Both the position numbers and the translations under genes were made by a program. A model generated the notes under the pieces. That model was not told the origin of the DNA. It saw only the letters and a program-made list of their open reading frames with translations, and did no database searches. This document shows positions 5,251-6,008 of a stretch of DNA of 6,008 bases, one piece after another (position 1 is the stretch's first letter; every line of letters starts with the position of its first letter). The DNA is taken from the NCBI GenBank assembly GCA_026225435.1, contig JAMFST010001201.1:1-6008 (forward strand), read 5' to 3'. The DNA is from Labilithrix luteola. GTDB taxonomy: Bacteria > Myxococcota_A > Polyangia > Polyangiales > Polyangiaceae.

Positions 5251-6008
5251 GAGCCCACCCGCGGAAGGTGGACCTCGACGAAGGCGCCGTGGGGCGCGAC
5301 GTCGCCGTGCTCGACCCGCCCGCGCTCTCCGTGCAGCAGGCTCACGCTGCGACGCAGGTTGGCCAGCCCCACGCCGGTGCCGCTCCTCGACCGCGACCGC
5401 GCCCCCGACGACACCCCGCCGAAGCCGCACCCGTCGTCCTCGACGCGCAGCCGCAAGGTGTCCGCCTCGAGCCGCCCCTCCAGCCGCACGTGCAGCGTGC
5501 GCCCGGCGGTGTCCTCGTTGTGCTTGATGGCGTTCTCCACCAGCCGCAGCAGGGTGAAGCGGGGAAGCTGCTCGCCGAGCGCGTCGCTGTCCACCGCCAG
5601 CGCGACCTCGAGCCGGTCGCCCAGCCGCGCCAGCATCACGTCGACGTAGCGCGCGGTATGATCGCGCTCGTGCGCCAGGCTCCAGCAGGGCGACGCCTCC
5701 GCATCGAGTCCGGCGCGTAGCAGCTCCCCGAGGTCGGCGATGAGCCGATCGGTGCGCGGCAGATCCTCGTACATGAGCGCGGACACCGTGTTGAGCGCGT
5801 TGAAGAGGAAGTGCGGCTGGAGCTGCGCGGAGAGGGCGGCGAGCTGCGCCTGGCGAAGCTCGGTCGCCAGCTCGGAGGTCCGCAGCTGCACCTGCTGGCG
5901 CTCGCCGAGGAGCCGCCACGCCGCGAACGCCGCCGCCGTCACGATGTACGAAAGGATATCCTTCTGCCACTCCATCGGCAGGCGAAAGGCGAGCGGATGG
6001 ATGTCGTA
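5247..6008 (-). CDS. LytS-type sensor histidine kinase (N-terminus outside window)
   Basis: The frame is open through the right edge with 253 residues visible. An ATG at 5975 exists, but reading continues in frame upstream (YDIHPLAFRLP) and the hydrophobic stretch just after it (ILSYIVTAAAFAAW, visible residues 18-31) looks like the last membrane helix of a longer sensor region, so the true start is probably beyond the window. A coiled-coil-like helix (36-60) leads to the His-kinase motif QLQPHFLFNALNTV with phospho-acceptor His66 (codon 5811-5813), typical of the PF06580 LytS/YehU class. The ATPase part follows: LVENAIKHN (156-164, N box), VEDDGCGFGG (189-198, G1), then a Ser/Arg-rich loop and GTGVGLANLRR (210-220, G2). 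All catalytic motifs look intact. It should phosphorylate the LytTR regulator encoded next; the 4-base GTGA overlap implies coupled translation. The signal it senses is unknown because the sensor part is missing here. Confidence 0.93.
   Translation of the reverse strand, partial: YDIHPLAFRLPMEWQKDILSYIVTAAAFAAWRLLGERQQVQLRTSELATELRQAQLAALSAQLQPHFLFNALNTVSALMYEDLPRTDRLIADLGELLRAGLDAEASPCWSLAHERDHTARYVDVMLARLGDRLEVALAVDSDALGEQLPRFTLLRLVENAIKHNEDTAGRTLHVRLEGRLEADTLRLRVEDDGCGFGGVSSGARSRSRSGTGVGLANLRRSVSLLHGERGRVEHGDVAPHGAFVEVHLPRVGS

Noticed and set aside
4576..5649. Open plus-strand frame of 357 codons opposite the two-component genes
   Set aside because: It is antisense to intact receiver, LytTR and histidine kinase motifs and has no domain of its own.
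5251..5970. Upstream extension of the response-regulator frame through the histidine kinase gene
   Set aside because: The extra 240 residues are low-complexity Arg/Ala sequence out of frame with the kinase; the receiver domain begins right after GTG 5250, which also gives the standard 4-base overlap.

Overview
The window is GC-rich, with frames open on both strands. It carries a eukaryotic-type Ser/Thr kinase, a FHA domain, a TPR/PEGA-type exported protein, Pro/Ala-rich single-pass membrane proteins and a LytS/LytTR two-component pair. This mix is typical of Myxococcota (the former Deltaproteobacteria, for example the Polyangia). That assignment rests on gene content and base composition only; no marker gene is present. 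There are no RNA genes, mobile elements or CRISPR arrays, and no gene-free stretch reaches 300 bases.

Layout from left to right. (1) Positions 1-1023, minus strand: a two-gene operon in which a Pro/Ala-rich single-pass membrane protein (412-1023) is followed after 7 bases by an exported TPR-like protein (1-404) that runs off the left edge. (2) Positions 1024-1227: a divergent intergenic region, relatively AT-rich on its right side. (3) Positions 1228-1494, plus: an 88-residue protein of unknown function. (4) Positions 1540-1902, minus: a small conserved-looking soluble protein of unknown function. (5) Positions 1903-2007: a 105-base divergent spacer with an imperfect palindrome. (6) Positions 2008-4490, plus: a probable two-gene operon with a soluble kinase-FHA protein whose C-terminus looks like a degenerate GGDEF (diguanylate cyclase) fold, then a single-pass membrane protein with a four-cysteine extracytoplasmic domain. 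(7) Positions 4471-6008, minus: a LytTR response regulator and its LytS-type histidine kinase, overlapping by 4 bases (GTGA). The kinase runs off the right edge. The plus operon and the two-component operon converge and their coding ends overlap by 20 bases.

Taken together this is a signalling neighbourhood. A cytoplasmic Ser/Thr kinase that can bind phosphothreonine through FHA is encoded beside a membrane protein, and a separate His-Asp system is encoded tail to tail with it. The most unusual item is the C-terminal domain of the kinase. It keeps flanking features of a GGDEF domain, but the signature is replaced by Ser-Gly-Pro-Leu-Arg-Phe, so it is more likely a binding or dimerisation module than a c-di-GMP synthase. 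Nothing proves that these genes work together; this is inferred from proximity.
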